Below, piece by piece: positions 18,091 to 26,971 of a stretch of 64,000 nucleotides of DNA (its first letter is position 1; each line of letters starts with the position of its first letter). Both the position numbers and the translations under genes were made by a program. A model generated the notes under the pieces. The model worked only from the letters and a program-made list of their open reading frames with translations, was not told where the DNA came from and made no database searches. Origin of the DNA: Candidatus Methanomethylophilaceae archaeon (GTDB lineage: Archaea > Thermoplasmatota > Thermoplasmata > Methanomassiliicoccales > Methanomethylophilaceae); assembly GCA_944320495.1 (NCBI GenBank), contig CALUHR010000009.1:79645-143644 (forward strand). The letters are read 5' to 3'.

Positions 18091-18140
18091 CTGGCAGAAT
18101 GTACAATATTGTATTTGCCCATGTGCCAGTATATTATATG
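18091..18140 (+). promoter_or_regulatory. sstT promoter with nested inverted repeats
   Basis: TATATTATATG at 18130-18140 is a TATA box. Directly upstream lies a perfect 12-bp palindrome TACAATATTGTA (18102-18113), bracketed by CTGGCA (18091-18096) and its complement TGCCAG (18124-18129). A further GTGCCAG occurs ~18051. The arrangement suggests a regulator binding just upstream of, or over, the basal promoter elements. Confidence 0.5.
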
Positions 18141-18191
18141 TTCGATAGTTGCAATCGGATTCGATTTATAGGGTCAGTGTGACTTTGGGCC

Positions 18192-19430
18192 ATGGCACTA
18201 AGAGAGGTCTACGAAAAGTGGACATCCATCAATCTTGTAGTGCGCATTGTCGCCGGTCTTCTGGCCGGCATCGTCCTCGCGCTGATCGTGCCGAACATCG
18301 ATCCCCTGATCATGCTCGGCGAACTGTTCGTCGGCGCGCTGAAGGCAATCGCACCCATCCTGGTCTTCGCCCTGGTCCTGAGCGCCTTGGCGGCCTCCAA
18401 ACCCGGTCTCGGTACCAAGTTCAGGGTCGTCATGATTCTGTACATAGGCAGCACCGTCGTCGCCGCCACCGTGTCCGTGCTCATGAGCTACGCCTTCCCC
18501 ATCGAGGTTACACTGCCTCTCGAGGGGGGCACCCCGCCCGAGGTCAACGACACCTGGACCCTCATCAGGGGCCTCATCGTCGGGATCTTCACCAACCCCG
18601 TGACCGCTCTCATGGACGCCAACTACCTGAGCATCCTGTTCTGGGCGGCCATATTCGGCCTCGTCATGAAGCAGTTCGGCAACGAGACCACCAAGTCCCT
18701 GGCCGCCGACATCGGAAACCTCGTCACCAGGGTCATCAGGATCATCATCGAGTTCGCCGCCATCGGAGTCTTCGGACTCATCTACGGCACCATCTCCACC
18801 AGCGGACTCGGCGTCCTCCTCGACTACGGGGCGCTCATCGTGCTGCTCGTGGCCTGCATGTGCATCGTCATGTTCATCACCAACCCGCTCATCGGCGCGG
18901 TGCTGATGCGCAGGAACCCCTACAGGCTCCTCTTCAAGTGCCTGAGGGAGAGCGCCGTCATGGCCTTCTTCACCAGGAGCTCCGCCGCCAACATCCCCGT
19001 CAACATGAAGCTGTGCGAGGACATGGGCCTTAACAAGGACTTCTACTCCGTCTCGATCCCCCTGGGAGCGACCATCAACATGAATGGAGCGGCGGTCACC
19101 ATCACCGTCCTGTCCCTGAGTCTGGCCTTCACGCTCGGCATGGACGTCCCTCCGGCGATGGCAGTGATCCTCTGCATCATCGCCACCATCGCCGCGTGCG
19201 GAGCCTCCGGGGTTCCCAGCGGATCCCTCATGCTGATCCCCATGGCCTGCTCCATGCTCAGTATCGACAACGCCACGGCCATGCTGATGGTCAGTGTCGG
19301 ACTGATCATCGGAGTCATCCAGGATTCCCTCGAGACCGCCCTCAACTCCTCCGCCGACGCATACTTCACGGCAGTGGCCGAGGTCGTCGACGCCCGCTCG
19401 AAGGGAGAGGACCTGGAGCTCAAGCTCTGA
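18192..19430 (+). CDS. sstT: Sodium:serine/threonine symporter, SstT type (DAACS family)
   Basis: The 412-aa membrane protein belongs to the dicarboxylate/amino acid:cation symporter family. It imports substrate with Na+. The eight-helix core and re-entrant loops are visible: the N-terminal INLVVRIVAGLLAGIVLA, the serine-rich hairpin FFTRSSAANIPVNM (HP1), the sodium-site ATINMNGAA, and the HP2-like CGASGVPSGSLMLIPM. These loop sequences match SstT (serine/threonine) better than glutamate carriers, though specificity is inferred. The ATG follows the inverted-repeat promoter described separately. A short GAAACCGGTTTC palindrome lies at its stop. Confidence 0.9.
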   Translation: MALREVYEKWTSINLVVRIVAGLLAGIVLALIVPNIDPLIMLGELFVGALKAIAPILVFALVLSALAASKPGLGTKFRVVMILYIGSTVVAATVSVLMSYAFPIEVTLPLEGGTPPEVNDTWTLIRGLIVGIFTNPVTALMDANYLSILFWAAIFGLVMKQFGNETTKSLAADIGNLVTRVIRIIIEFAAIGVFGLIYGTISTSGLGVLLDYGALIVLLVACMCIVMFITNPLIGAVLMRRNPYRLLFKCLRESAVMAFFTRSSAANIPVNMKLCEDMGLNKDFYSVSIPLGATINMNGAAVTITVLSLSLAFTLGMDVPPAMAVILCIIATIAACGASGVPSGSLMLIPMACSMLSIDNATAMLMVSVGLIIGVIQDSLETALNSSADAYFTAVAEVVDARSKGEDLELKL

Positions 19431-19631
19431 AACCGGTTTCCAAACGCTCGGCTGGGAACGGCCGGGCGAACTTCCCTTCCTTGTTTCCGTTCATCCGGAT
19501 CTTCGCATCATGCTCCCGGGCATCCGGCTCTTCATGACGTGATGATGTCAGTGTCACTGACGAACGATGTGTCCCTCTAGGAATCGTCTCCATGTTTCCG
19601 GAATGCTCGGGGACCTCCCCCTAATGTCCGT

Positions 19632-19823
19632 ATGCCGAAGTGGCAGGAGATCGAATATGGGGAATACCGAATGCAACACCGGACGGAGGGGATCCCGATG
19701 CCAGCGGTGGACGGGCCTCCCTGTCCGGTATGCGGCAGCAGGGAATGGAACAGCGAGAAGTGCTCCCGGGGGATCATCATGAACTGCCTGGGATGTCGGT
19801 ACAGGTATCTGATCCCTATATGA
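19632..19823 (+). CDS. Small zinc-ribbon protein, 63 aa
   Basis: The chain contains CPVCGSREWN and, 20 residues later, CLGCRYRYLIPI. This is a compact two-knuckle zinc ribbon. The N-terminus is polar (MPKWQEIEYGEY). It stands alone in an otherwise gene-poor stretch (19431-19937) that shows no strong ribosome site. The CxxC pair spacing and codon choice argue for a real gene, but expression is uncertain. Small ribbons like this often act as nucleic-acid or protein adaptors. Confidence 0.5.
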   Translation: MPKWQEIEYGEYRMQHRTEGIPMPAVDGPPCPVCGSREWNSEKCSRGIIMNCLGCRYRYLIPI

Positions 19824-19862
19824 GGAACCGGTCCAGGACCGTGATTCCTTCCTATCAAACCT

Positions 19863-19872
19863 CTATATAAAA
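19863..19872 (+). promoter_or_regulatory. Strong TATA box at the left end of the accessory island
   Basis: CTATATAAAAAGG is a near-ideal archaeal TATA box. It predicts transcription start near 19893-19897. That lies downstream of the ATG at 19878 and therefore favours the ATG at 19938 as the start of the first island gene. Confidence 0.6.
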
Positions 19873-19937
19873 AGGCGGTGAAGACAAACCTTTCTCTTCA
19901 CTGCCTTCATTATATTACAAAACAAGTCAACCTCGTC

Positions 19938-21101
19938 ATGCCGTCCTACAAGCAGCATGACACGGAAGCCATGGTCTTCAGGGAGTACGCAAGGCCGCTC
20001 TGCGGCAGCAGGTTCAATCCCATCTACGGGGAGCCGGAACTCCTGTACTCGATGATGATGGGCCTCGCACTGAGGGCGAACCTCGACACCATCGAGACGG
20101 TGGATGCCTCCGAGAAGAAGCACAAGGTCAACTGCAACGCTGAGAGGTACTCTGCGATATGCAAGAATGTTGCACTTGACCTCTCCGGTAAGTCGAGGAC
20201 CGGAAACGCCCTGTCTGCCCTGAACAGTCACATCACCGACACGTTCCCATATCTCATCTCCTTCCTCCCCCGTTTGGTGAGGGCGTCGATCGGTGTCGAA
20301 CCAGCGGATTCCTGCAGTCACAAGGTGCTCATCGACCGCATCATGGACCGTGACCCACACCTCTTCAGGATGATGCCGGGGGACCTTGCCCACACTGACG
20401 TATCCCCCGACGGGATGGGGATCTGCGACTACGTCAGGAGCCCGATGTTCCGCAGACTGAGGGAGAACTCGGTCCTCTCGATCGCATTCGACAGACGTCT
20501 CGTCCAGATCCCAGACATGCCTGCCGACCACGGCAAGTTCACGCTCAGGTCCGATCTGGAGGACGCCATCGCGATGGGGGCCATCGTCTCCGGATGCATG
20601 GATGTCGGCGACTCGACATCGGACAAGATCCGCGGGAGGTCCATGTCCATCATCACCGACTCCGGCCGTCTCGCATCGATGATGATCCCTGACGGGTTCG
20701 CCGCAGGGGTCCGTCACGACATCGCGGTGGTCGGGCGCATGGACACCGTACCCGGAGGTGTGATCGGGAGGGGGAGGCGCATCTCAAGGTTCTGCACCGA
20801 GTACAGCATCGAAGGAGGTGCCGTCCTCCGTGAGTTCAACGTGTCACCGGAGAACGCGACGATCGTCAGGAGGGCGATGGGCGACGGTGCCGTGATCGTC
20901 ACTGCCAGGGAGATGTCCGGGCTGGATGCGGACATCGTGAGCGCTCTGGGACCGTCCTACAGGCAGGCCCTGACCACGATGGAGGCAGTCGACATACACC
21001 TGATGAGGGGCGATCGCTCCGATGCGGACAGGGTCCTGGTGCCCAGAATCTCCGAAGCGTTCGGAATCCGTGCGAAGGAGGCTGAGGGATGGAGCCTCTG
21101 A
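19938..21101 (+). CDS. Unknown 387-aa protein encoded with a TBP-like gene
   Basis: I do not recognise any domain. There is no signal peptide, membrane segment or repeat. The protein begins MPSYKQHDTEAM, has conserved-looking basic patches (IGRGRRISRF around 285-295) and alternates predicted helices and strands throughout. The start follows from the TATA box at 19863-19872. The last 13 nt overlap the TBP-like gene in another frame, so the two are almost certainly co-translated and may work together on DNA or transcription. It could be a specificity partner or a DNA-binding protein of the island; this is inference. Confidence 0.6.
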   Translation: MPSYKQHDTEAMVFREYARPLCGSRFNPIYGEPELLYSMMMGLALRANLDTIETVDASEKKHKVNCNAERYSAICKNVALDLSGKSRTGNALSALNSHITDTFPYLISFLPRLVRASIGVEPADSCSHKVLIDRIMDRDPHLFRMMPGDLAHTDVSPDGMGICDYVRSPMFRRLRENSVLSIAFDRRLVQIPDMPADHGKFTLRSDLEDAIAMGAIVSGCMDVGDSTSDKIRGRSMSIITDSGRLASMMIPDGFAAGVRHDIAVVGRMDTVPGGVIGRGRRISRFCTEYSIEGGAVLREFNVSPENATIVRRAMGDGAVIVTAREMSGLDADIVSALGPSYRQALTTMEAVDIHLMRGDRSDADRVLVPRISEAFGIRAKEAEGWSL

Positions 21102-21601
21102 GCGTCACATACTTCGCATCCGGACGTCTCTCCCGCAGGGTGGACATCGGTGTCCTGGAGATGTACGCCTGCTTCGAGACCGTCCTCAGGCCGAGATGTG
21201 CCGTCGCACGGTTCGACGAGGGGAGCATACGCGTGAACGCCTCCGGCTCCGTCTCGGTGTCGGCCGCTTCCGTCGAGGATGTCGAAGGCATCCTGGGATG
21301 GGCGGAGGACGCCCTCTCCCGGGTCCTCGGTCCGACGGAGGTCGTATCGTGGGAAGTGACCAACGTATCGGCCGTCTCGTCGCTGGGAAGGAGGGTGGAC
21401 CTCATGGAGGTACACAGGGGACTCCCCCGCGGGGTATCGGACTACGATCCTGAGTACCATCCGGCGCTAGTCGTCAGGATGGGGGACGGCCTGGTGGCCA
21501 GCGTCTACTCCAACGGTTCAGTCTCGATCACGGGCGGGAGGTCGTTGGAAGACATCCAAAAGGGATTGGACGGATTGGAGAGAATCGTCTCCACTCTCTA
21601 A
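21089..21601 (+). CDS. Divergent TATA-binding-protein-like protein
   Basis: The 170-aa chain reads as two copies of the ~85-residue TBP saddle repeat. Repeat 2 is clear: VTNVSAVSSLGRRVDL (TBP: 'V.NIVAS..LG..IDL'), DYDPEYHPALVVRM ('EYEPEQFPGLVYRL'), SVYSNGSVSITGGRSLED ('LIFSSGKIVCTGAKS.ED') and a closing helix. Repeat 1 is more worn: VTYFASGRLSRRVDI, ETVLRPRCAVARF, IRVNASGSVSVS. The DNA-contact phenylalanines and the FPGLV signature are substituted, so TATA binding may be altered or lost. The gene overlaps the upstream unknown gene by 13 nt. The chromosome's housekeeping TBP is presumably elsewhere. Confidence 0.72.
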   Translation: MEPLSVTYFASGRLSRRVDIGVLEMYACFETVLRPRCAVARFDEGSIRVNASGSVSVSAASVEDVEGILGWAEDALSRVLGPTEVVSWEVTNVSAVSSLGRRVDLMEVHRGLPRGVSDYDPEYHPALVVRMGDGLVASVYSNGSVSITGGRSLEDIQKGLDGLERIVSTL

Positions 21602-21631
21602 TCTCTTAAATTCCAAGGAGCATCCTCTCTC

Positions 21632-24502
21632 ATGGCCTACAGGGGATCCGACGTGACGTTGCGTCGGACATTGACGCGGCTTCTCTCGGAGATGGAACCC
21701 AGGAGCGTTATGGGTGACAAGGTGGACCTCCCTGTCATGACGCTGGAGGAACTCGTCGATTACGACGGCGAGTTACGCAGGGTGGGGACGGAGATGCTGA
21801 GGAATGCTCCCCAGGATATCGGCCTGCTTCGTCTCCTCGTCAGGATCGCCATCATCTCACCTCCTAGCGATTATGATGAGGCCATCCATCAGGCGGCGTC
21901 GAACATGGCGGACAGCGATTCCCTGGCGTGGACCTACGCCTGTGGTATCGGGACCGAATCCGACGATGTCAAAGCCATCCGTCTCTTACGGTCGAATAAG
22001 GACCTGTCCGCACTGTATTCAGGAATCTGGAACAACTGCGACCTGATCGAGAAGCACTCATTCATCCGCAACCGCATCGATATGCCGGACGGAAAGGTCC
22101 GGGTAGAGGACCTATTCTCGGCCTACATCAATTCGGACGTCGTATTGGACAGACTGGTTTACCGGATGGGGATCATGTCATGTCTGACGTCTCACGGGGA
22201 TCTCGATACGGCTTTCAGAGCGGTATCACTTGTCGAGAGGCTCCACATCGAAGACACGGACCTGTTGATGAACATCATTGAATCCATACATCCGGTGACA
22301 TACGGTCTGCGGGAAGCGACTTACCTGGACGATGAGGAGGTGTTCAAACTCTGCACATTGGAGGATTTCGAAAGGGAACATTCGGCAGAATGGGCTGTAT
22401 CCACCCTCTCGTCGTGCGGATATCTGAACAAACCTTCGCCGTTCATCGCCATAGGACTTCTCAACTCGGACCTGACGGATGCCCAGATGGAACGCATAAC
22501 GTCGGCTCTGTACTTCTGTCCGGAGAAGGTGGTGATCCAGTGGCTCGACGACGGAGCGGACCCTTTGGGGCCCACATTGACCAAAGAACGCAGAAGTCTG
22601 GATCCGGAGCCAATGGATTCCCGCTCGGCAAATAGCTCGGATGAGGAGTATGTCGAATGCATATTGGACTCCAGCAATTTAGAACTGTATTATCAAAACA
22701 TTCCAGACATATTGGTGAATGCGGAGGGACGGTTCTTTGACGAATATCCCGGCGCCGATAGATCCGATGATGTGGCAGATGAGGATGGAGGGGATTCATC
22801 ACTCCGCGAGGATGAGGAGTATGTCGAATGCATATTGGACTCCAGCAATTCAGAACTGTACTGTCAAAACATTCCAGACGAACTTGTGGACGAGGAGAGG
22901 TTCCTTGACGAATATCCCGACGTCGATGGATCCGATGATGTGGCAGATGAGGATGGAGGGGATTCATCACTCCGCGAGGAGGAACTCAGGGAGGCGTATT
23001 CCGGGGATCCGATAGCTCAGTTCAATGTCGGGGTGACATCCTTGGAGGATTCGAGGTTCGATGATGCCAAGGCATGGTTCGTGATCTCATCGATACAGGA
23101 TGTGTCCGACGCACAGTTCAATCTTGCTCTGATGTATCTGGAGGGGAAAGGTATCGATGCCGATCCGAGACGCGGTGTAGGATGGATGATGGATTCGGCA
23201 CTGGGTGGGGACGTGGGCTCGTGCTCCTATCTTGGCTATCTCTACCGCGAGGATGACAGTGTGGAGGACGTTGATGGATTGACGAAATCCGATCGTTTTT
23301 CCGCAATATGGAATTGGATCGCCGCATCATACGGTGATTCGAACGCCAGTTTCAATCTCGCGGTCATGTACGAGTTCGGACTTGGGCTGGAGCAGTCCAT
23401 GGACAAAGCTGTCACCTGGTACAGGAAGGCGATATCCGATGATGTCCCCGAGGCCATGTACAATCTGGGCAACATCTACTATCTGGGGAAAGGCGTCACA
23501 CAATCCGATGAACGGGCCAGAGCTCTATACGCGAGAGCATCAAGGTTTGGCGATGTTGATGCCATGTGCAATCTGGCATCAATGGTATGGATGTCTCGTA
23601 CAGGTCCTAAAGACGAGGAGAAGGCGATTTCCCTATTCGAGAAGGCCGGAGAAATGGGCTCTGGTCTGGCCTTTCACAACCTGGGCTCGATCTACGACAG
23701 CGAAAGCGAACTGCATCATTCCAAAGAGCGTGCTGTCCAGTTCTATTTGAAGGCCATCGAACTGGGCGAGATCAATTCGATGATCAATCTGGGGATAATG
23801 TACGAACATGGTGACGGGGTGGAGGTGGACCTGTACAAAGCAGCCGATCTGTACAGAAGGGTTGCTGATGAAGGGGGTCCGGAATGCAACGACTGCAGGA
23901 GGCATCTCGCGTTCATGTATATGAGGGGGGATGGGGTGAACCAATCCACCGAGGACTGTATACGCCTGTTCGAAGAGGCCGCGGCCTTGGGTGACGAGAG
24001 GGCGATGTACAATCTCGGTGCGATATACGACAACGGGGACATCGTCGAGGAATCCATCGATACTGCGATCGAGTGGTACGAGAAGGCAATGGAGAACGGG
24101 AGCCCAGATGCGGCCAGTGTATTGGGCGACATATATCTCGAAGGCGATGGTGTGGATGAATCAGAGGACGCCGCGAACAGATTCTACGACAAAGCCAGAG
24201 AGCTGGAGATCGCAGAGACGTTCTACAAACTGGGGAACAGGTCCAGGTCAGAACGCGATATGGATTCCGCCGAACGGTACTATCGCGTATCAGCATCCAA
24301 GGGAAACAAGAGCGCGATCCGCGCACTGGAGGACCTGGGGATCACTTGGAATCAGGATCATGTTCCGTCGGAAGCAGATATGCCTCCGGATGCGATCGAT
24401 GATGCCGACCAGGCCGTTGAGATCGTTCAGAGGCCGGTGATCGCGTCATCCATGATGGTTGTAAGACCCACCCTCAGACTGCATGGGAGGATATCCGCAT
24501 GA
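21632..24502 (+). CDS. Large Sel1-like repeat protein
   Basis: The 956-aa protein has a unique N-terminal ~330 residues, an acidic spacer made of a tandem duplication (about 335-450), then about eleven Sel1-like (SLR/TPR-type) repeats from ~455 to 905. Typical units are NLAVMYEFGLGLEQSMDKAV and NLGNIYYLGKGVTQSDERA. SLR solenoids are protein-protein scaffolds and occur in signalling proteins and secreted effectors. No signal peptide or catalytic domain is seen. A CTTAAATT TATA-like element and AAGGAG precede the ATG. Codon use is visibly more A/T-rich than in the hem or cob genes, suggesting horizontal origin. It overlaps the next gene by 4 nt (ATGA). Confidence 0.82.
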   Translation: MAYRGSDVTLRRTLTRLLSEMEPRSVMGDKVDLPVMTLEELVDYDGELRRVGTEMLRNAPQDIGLLRLLVRIAIISPPSDYDEAIHQAASNMADSDSLAWTYACGIGTESDDVKAIRLLRSNKDLSALYSGIWNNCDLIEKHSFIRNRIDMPDGKVRVEDLFSAYINSDVVLDRLVYRMGIMSCLTSHGDLDTAFRAVSLVERLHIEDTDLLMNIIESIHPVTYGLREATYLDDEEVFKLCTLEDFEREHSAEWAVSTLSSCGYLNKPSPFIAIGLLNSDLTDAQMERITSALYFCPEKVVIQWLDDGADPLGPTLTKERRSLDPEPMDSRSANSSDEEYVECILDSSNLELYYQNIPDILVNAEGRFFDEYPGADRSDDVADEDGGDSSLREDEEYVECILDSSNSELYCQNIPDELVDEERFLDEYPDVDGSDDVADEDGGDSSLREEELREAYSGDPIAQFNVGVTSLEDSRFDDAKAWFVISSIQDVSDAQFNLALMYLEGKGIDADPRRGVGWMMDSALGGDVGSCSYLGYLYREDDSVEDVDGLTKSDRFSAIWNWIAASYGDSNASFNLAVMYEFGLGLEQSMDKAVTWYRKAISDDVPEAMYNLGNIYYLGKGVTQSDERARALYARASRFGDVDAMCNLASMVWMSRTGPKDEEKAISLFEKAGEMGSGLAFHNLGSIYDSESELHHSKERAVQFYLKAIELGEINSMINLGIMYEHGDGVEVDLYKAADLYRRVADEGGPECNDCRRHLAFMYMRGDGVNQSTEDCIRLFEEAAALGDERAMYNLGAIYDNGDIVEESIDTAIEWYEKAMENGSPDAASVLGDIYLEGDGVDESEDAANRFYDKARELEIAETFYKLGNRSRSERDMDSAERYYRVSASKGNKSAIRALEDLGITWNQDHVPSEADMPPDAIDDADQAVEIVQRPVIASSMMVVRPTLRLHGRISA
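22640..22978 (+). repeat. Intragenic tandem duplication in the Sel1-repeat gene
   Basis: Two head-to-tail copies, 22640-22810 (171 nt, 57 codons) and 22811-22978 (168 nt, 56 codons), encode an acidic unit starting DEEYVECILDSSN and ending DEDGGDSSLRE. They are nearly identical at DNA level at both ends (for example the first ~40 nt), with changes in the middle. This points to a recent duplication, and the unit may be a modular binding or spacer motif. Confidence 0.9.
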
Positions 24503-25680
24503 GATCCTCCAAGGAGAGATGTTGTGGACGCTCAATCGGCATCATCTATTCGATACTATACAGCGATATAGGGGGTGGGATGGACTCGAGAGGAAAAAGG
24601 GAGGTGCTGGAGGGACTTTATGGCCCGATGTCCAGATCCATCAGGAAAATGCGGGGGCTCAGACCGGGCAAAGGGACAGTGGAGCTCCTCGATTTGCCGA
24701 TGCTGACATTCCTCCAGTGGATCAAGGATTACGGCAACTGCAGTGCGGAATGCAGGATCATCCCAAGCAACGACAAGTACGGACTTGCGGCGACGTTCGA
24801 AGACATCCAGGTCGATGTTGGGAACTTCAGGAGAAGGGGACAGGCATATGATGACGATCAACCTGAGGATGACATCCTCCTTCCAGTATTCGTCGGTGAC
24901 GAACTCCAACGCTTCTTGAAAGATGACGACGGCCTCCGGTGCCCGGTCCTGCATGGCCATCCGATGTGCATCGTGGACTTCAGTCAGCTGTTGCCTTACC
25001 GTTTCACTGAGGATGCGAAGTCCGGCATATCGCCTCACACCCTTGAACCAGGGACCATTTGGATGAGGGCAGAGAGCATCCTGGAAAAGACCCTGAGTCT
25101 CATATGGCTGACATCAATGATCGATTTCGATGGAGACCGGGAGTTGCTAAGACTGGGATGCCCCGTATTGTCATCAAATCCGCCCCCTCCGAAGCAATAC
25201 GATGTGGAATCCAAGGTGGTGATAATATTCGGGTCCATAGGTAGCTTGGATTCCGAGTACTACAACCTGAAAGGTAATGACAAGTTCGGTCATCTGGATG
25301 CTAACGGACTGAACAACACATACGTCTTCGAACATGATGGCATGCACATCCGTCATTACAGGGTCCTGAGCGACGATCCCCGGAATTTGAATAGTCATGA
25401 TCTCAACGGGAGCATCGGAGAGAGGGTCCTACCAAATATGCTGAAAGATGCCAGAGACACCGATGAGATCGGTGTGAAGAGAACAGTCGTCGTCATAGGC
25501 CGCACGGACGTCGAGGTTGCGCTGTGGATCATGAAGCAATGCGATTCCCTGGGGCTGACATACGATACGGCACGTAATCTGGACGAGGGAGGCAAAATGA
25601 GCCTGTTCTTCCTCAAGTGCTCTCAACTCTTCGAGAGGGAGAGATCGCTCTCCGGAGTCGATGGTCCGACCCTTCGATGA
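24499..25680 (+). CDS. Unknown 393-aa protein downstream of the Sel1 gene
   Basis: No recognised family. The N-terminus is basic (MRSSKERCCGRS). The C-terminal half has alternating strands and helices, including VVIIFGSIGSLDSEYYN near 244 and VVVIGRTDVEVALWIMKQC near 330. That pair resembles an alpha/beta nucleotide- or cofactor-type fold, but no P-loop or catalytic motif can be named. Its ATG overlaps the Sel1 gene stop (ATGA), so it is translationally coupled and probably a partner. Its 3' end overlaps the convergent LPD1-like gene by 58 nt. Confidence 0.6.
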   Translation: MRSSKERCCGRSIGIIYSILYSDIGGGMDSRGKREVLEGLYGPMSRSIRKMRGLRPGKGTVELLDLPMLTFLQWIKDYGNCSAECRIIPSNDKYGLAATFEDIQVDVGNFRRRGQAYDDDQPEDDILLPVFVGDELQRFLKDDDGLRCPVLHGHPMCIVDFSQLLPYRFTEDAKSGISPHTLEPGTIWMRAESILEKTLSLIWLTSMIDFDGDRELLRLGCPVLSSNPPPPKQYDVESKVVIIFGSIGSLDSEYYNLKGNDKFGHLDANGLNNTYVFEHDGMHIRHYRVLSDDPRNLNSHDLNGSIGERVLPNMLKDARDTDEIGVKRTVVVIGRTDVEVALWIMKQCDSLGLTYDTARNLDEGGKMSLFFLKCSQLFERERSLSGVDGPTLR

Positions 25681-26882
25681 CCTTCGATCAGACCATCGAA
25701 GAAATCTGTTATCGCAAGATCGAGCTCCTCGGATCTCGGGTGCACACTGGATCCCGTGATGTCCCTCAGGATGTAGGAGGGGCCCGCTCTGATGGTCACA
25801 TAGATCTCGTACGTCCTCGCGAACACCTCAGAAGGGGAGAGGTAGTACCACAGGTTCGGGTCGCTGACGAGTCTAGGGAGCACGTCCTTCGAATACAGCG
25901 TCTTCACAGGGATGAATGAAGACGATGTCGATGGCCTGTTCATGAAGAAGTCCATTGCATGTCCGTACTCGTGGACCAGCACGTCCGGCCTGGATGTGTT
26001 GACCAGGACGTCCCTCAGCCTCCCGTTGAACTGCCCGATGAAATCTGTTCTGGAGAACCTTCTGACCCTCAGATGGAGGTCCGCCCAGGCAGGGGGCCTC
26101 GGCAGCACATCCATCGCCTCGAGCCCGATGATGCCCTCGGCCAAAGACCTGATCTCCGCGGAAGAGACCCTGGGGTCCACATCCAGACCCGTGAAGAATC
26201 CGTTCAGTTCCGTCTCATTCAGAAGATTCGTTCCGCGTTCATCTGAGCGGATGTCGCAGTAGGGGCGCATGGAGGCGGGAACATCCCTCAGGAGTCCTCT
26301 CGCACGGCAGTATGCCCTCATCGCGGTGAACAGGAATGCGAACCTGTTCTTCCAGAGGCCGAACGGTCTGACGGTGCCATCTAAGGTGAAGACCCTCCCG
26401 GTCATGTCGTCTGCGGCATCCGAGAAGTATCCGATCTCGCGGGCGGTCCTGGAATCCGACGTGCGGGACATCTCGAGGATGTCGCGCTGCAGTGCCAGCA
26501 GTCCCATTTCAGATGCTATGAGCCCAGGATCAGCCAGTATGCGGTCCCCTTCGGTAGTGTGCACCGCCCTCCCATGGAGATCGGGGCCGATGGGCACATC
26601 CGGGACCAGGAAGATGATGCCGCCATCGGACATCATGAAAAGCAACCTGAGTACGATCCCGGGGCGGACGTCATCCCGCTCGATGATGCGGAGGACAGCT
26701 GACCGTTCGAGAGACAGGCATTCCGGCTCGGTAGACAGTTCGAGGCCGAACGCATCCCGCATTCTGGAAGACAGTGCCAGCAGATCCGAGGCGTACGGCG
26801 GGAACCCTGCAGCGGCCCATGTCTCGGCCAACGCCTTGAGTCTGGCGGTCGCGTCTTCGAAGTCATCCATGTCGCATCCCAT
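25623..26882 (-). CDS. LPD1-like HExxH metallopeptidase-domain protein
   Basis: The C-terminal third of this 419-aa protein has VLVHEYGHAMDFF at about 300-312, a gluzincin-type HExxH. About 45 residues later comes LSPSEVFARTYEIYVTIRAG. That pair ('HE-GHA-D' plus 'S-E-FAR-FE-Y') is the signature of the LPD1 domain (large polyvalent protein-associated domain 1), known from polyvalent proteins of phages and conjugative elements. The downstream Glu could be the third zinc ligand. The N-terminal ~230 residues are unassigned. GGAGGAT lies just before the ATG. The gene is divergent from the VirD4-like gene across 89 nt and converges on the Sel1-linked gene. Confidence 0.65.
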   Translation of the reverse strand: MGCDMDDFEDATARLKALAETWAAAGFPPYASDLLALSSRMRDAFGLELSTEPECLSLERSAVLRIIERDDVRPGIVLRLLFMMSDGGIIFLVPDVPIGPDLHGRAVHTTEGDRILADPGLIASEMGLLALQRDILEMSRTSDSRTAREIGYFSDAADDMTGRVFTLDGTVRPFGLWKNRFAFLFTAMRAYCRARGLLRDVPASMRPYCDIRSDERGTNLLNETELNGFFTGLDVDPRVSSAEIRSLAEGIIGLEAMDVLPRPPAWADLHLRVRRFSRTDFIGQFNGRLRDVLVNTSRPDVLVHEYGHAMDFFMNRPSTSSSFIPVKTLYSKDVLPRLVSDPNLWYYLSPSEVFARTYEIYVTIRAGPSYILRDITGSSVHPRSEELDLAITDFFDGLIEGHRRVGPSTPESDLSLSKS

Positions 26883-26971
26883 GAATCCTCCCTCCCACCG
26901 ATGATGGGAACCTCATCCCGTTTCCGTAACGGAGGCTGGTCATATGCTATGGTCCGTCCGAGGCTGATGAT

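Noticed and set aside
19878..19937. ATG 19878 as the start of the first island gene.
   Set aside because: It lies only ~6 nt after the TATA box, upstream of the expected transcription start.
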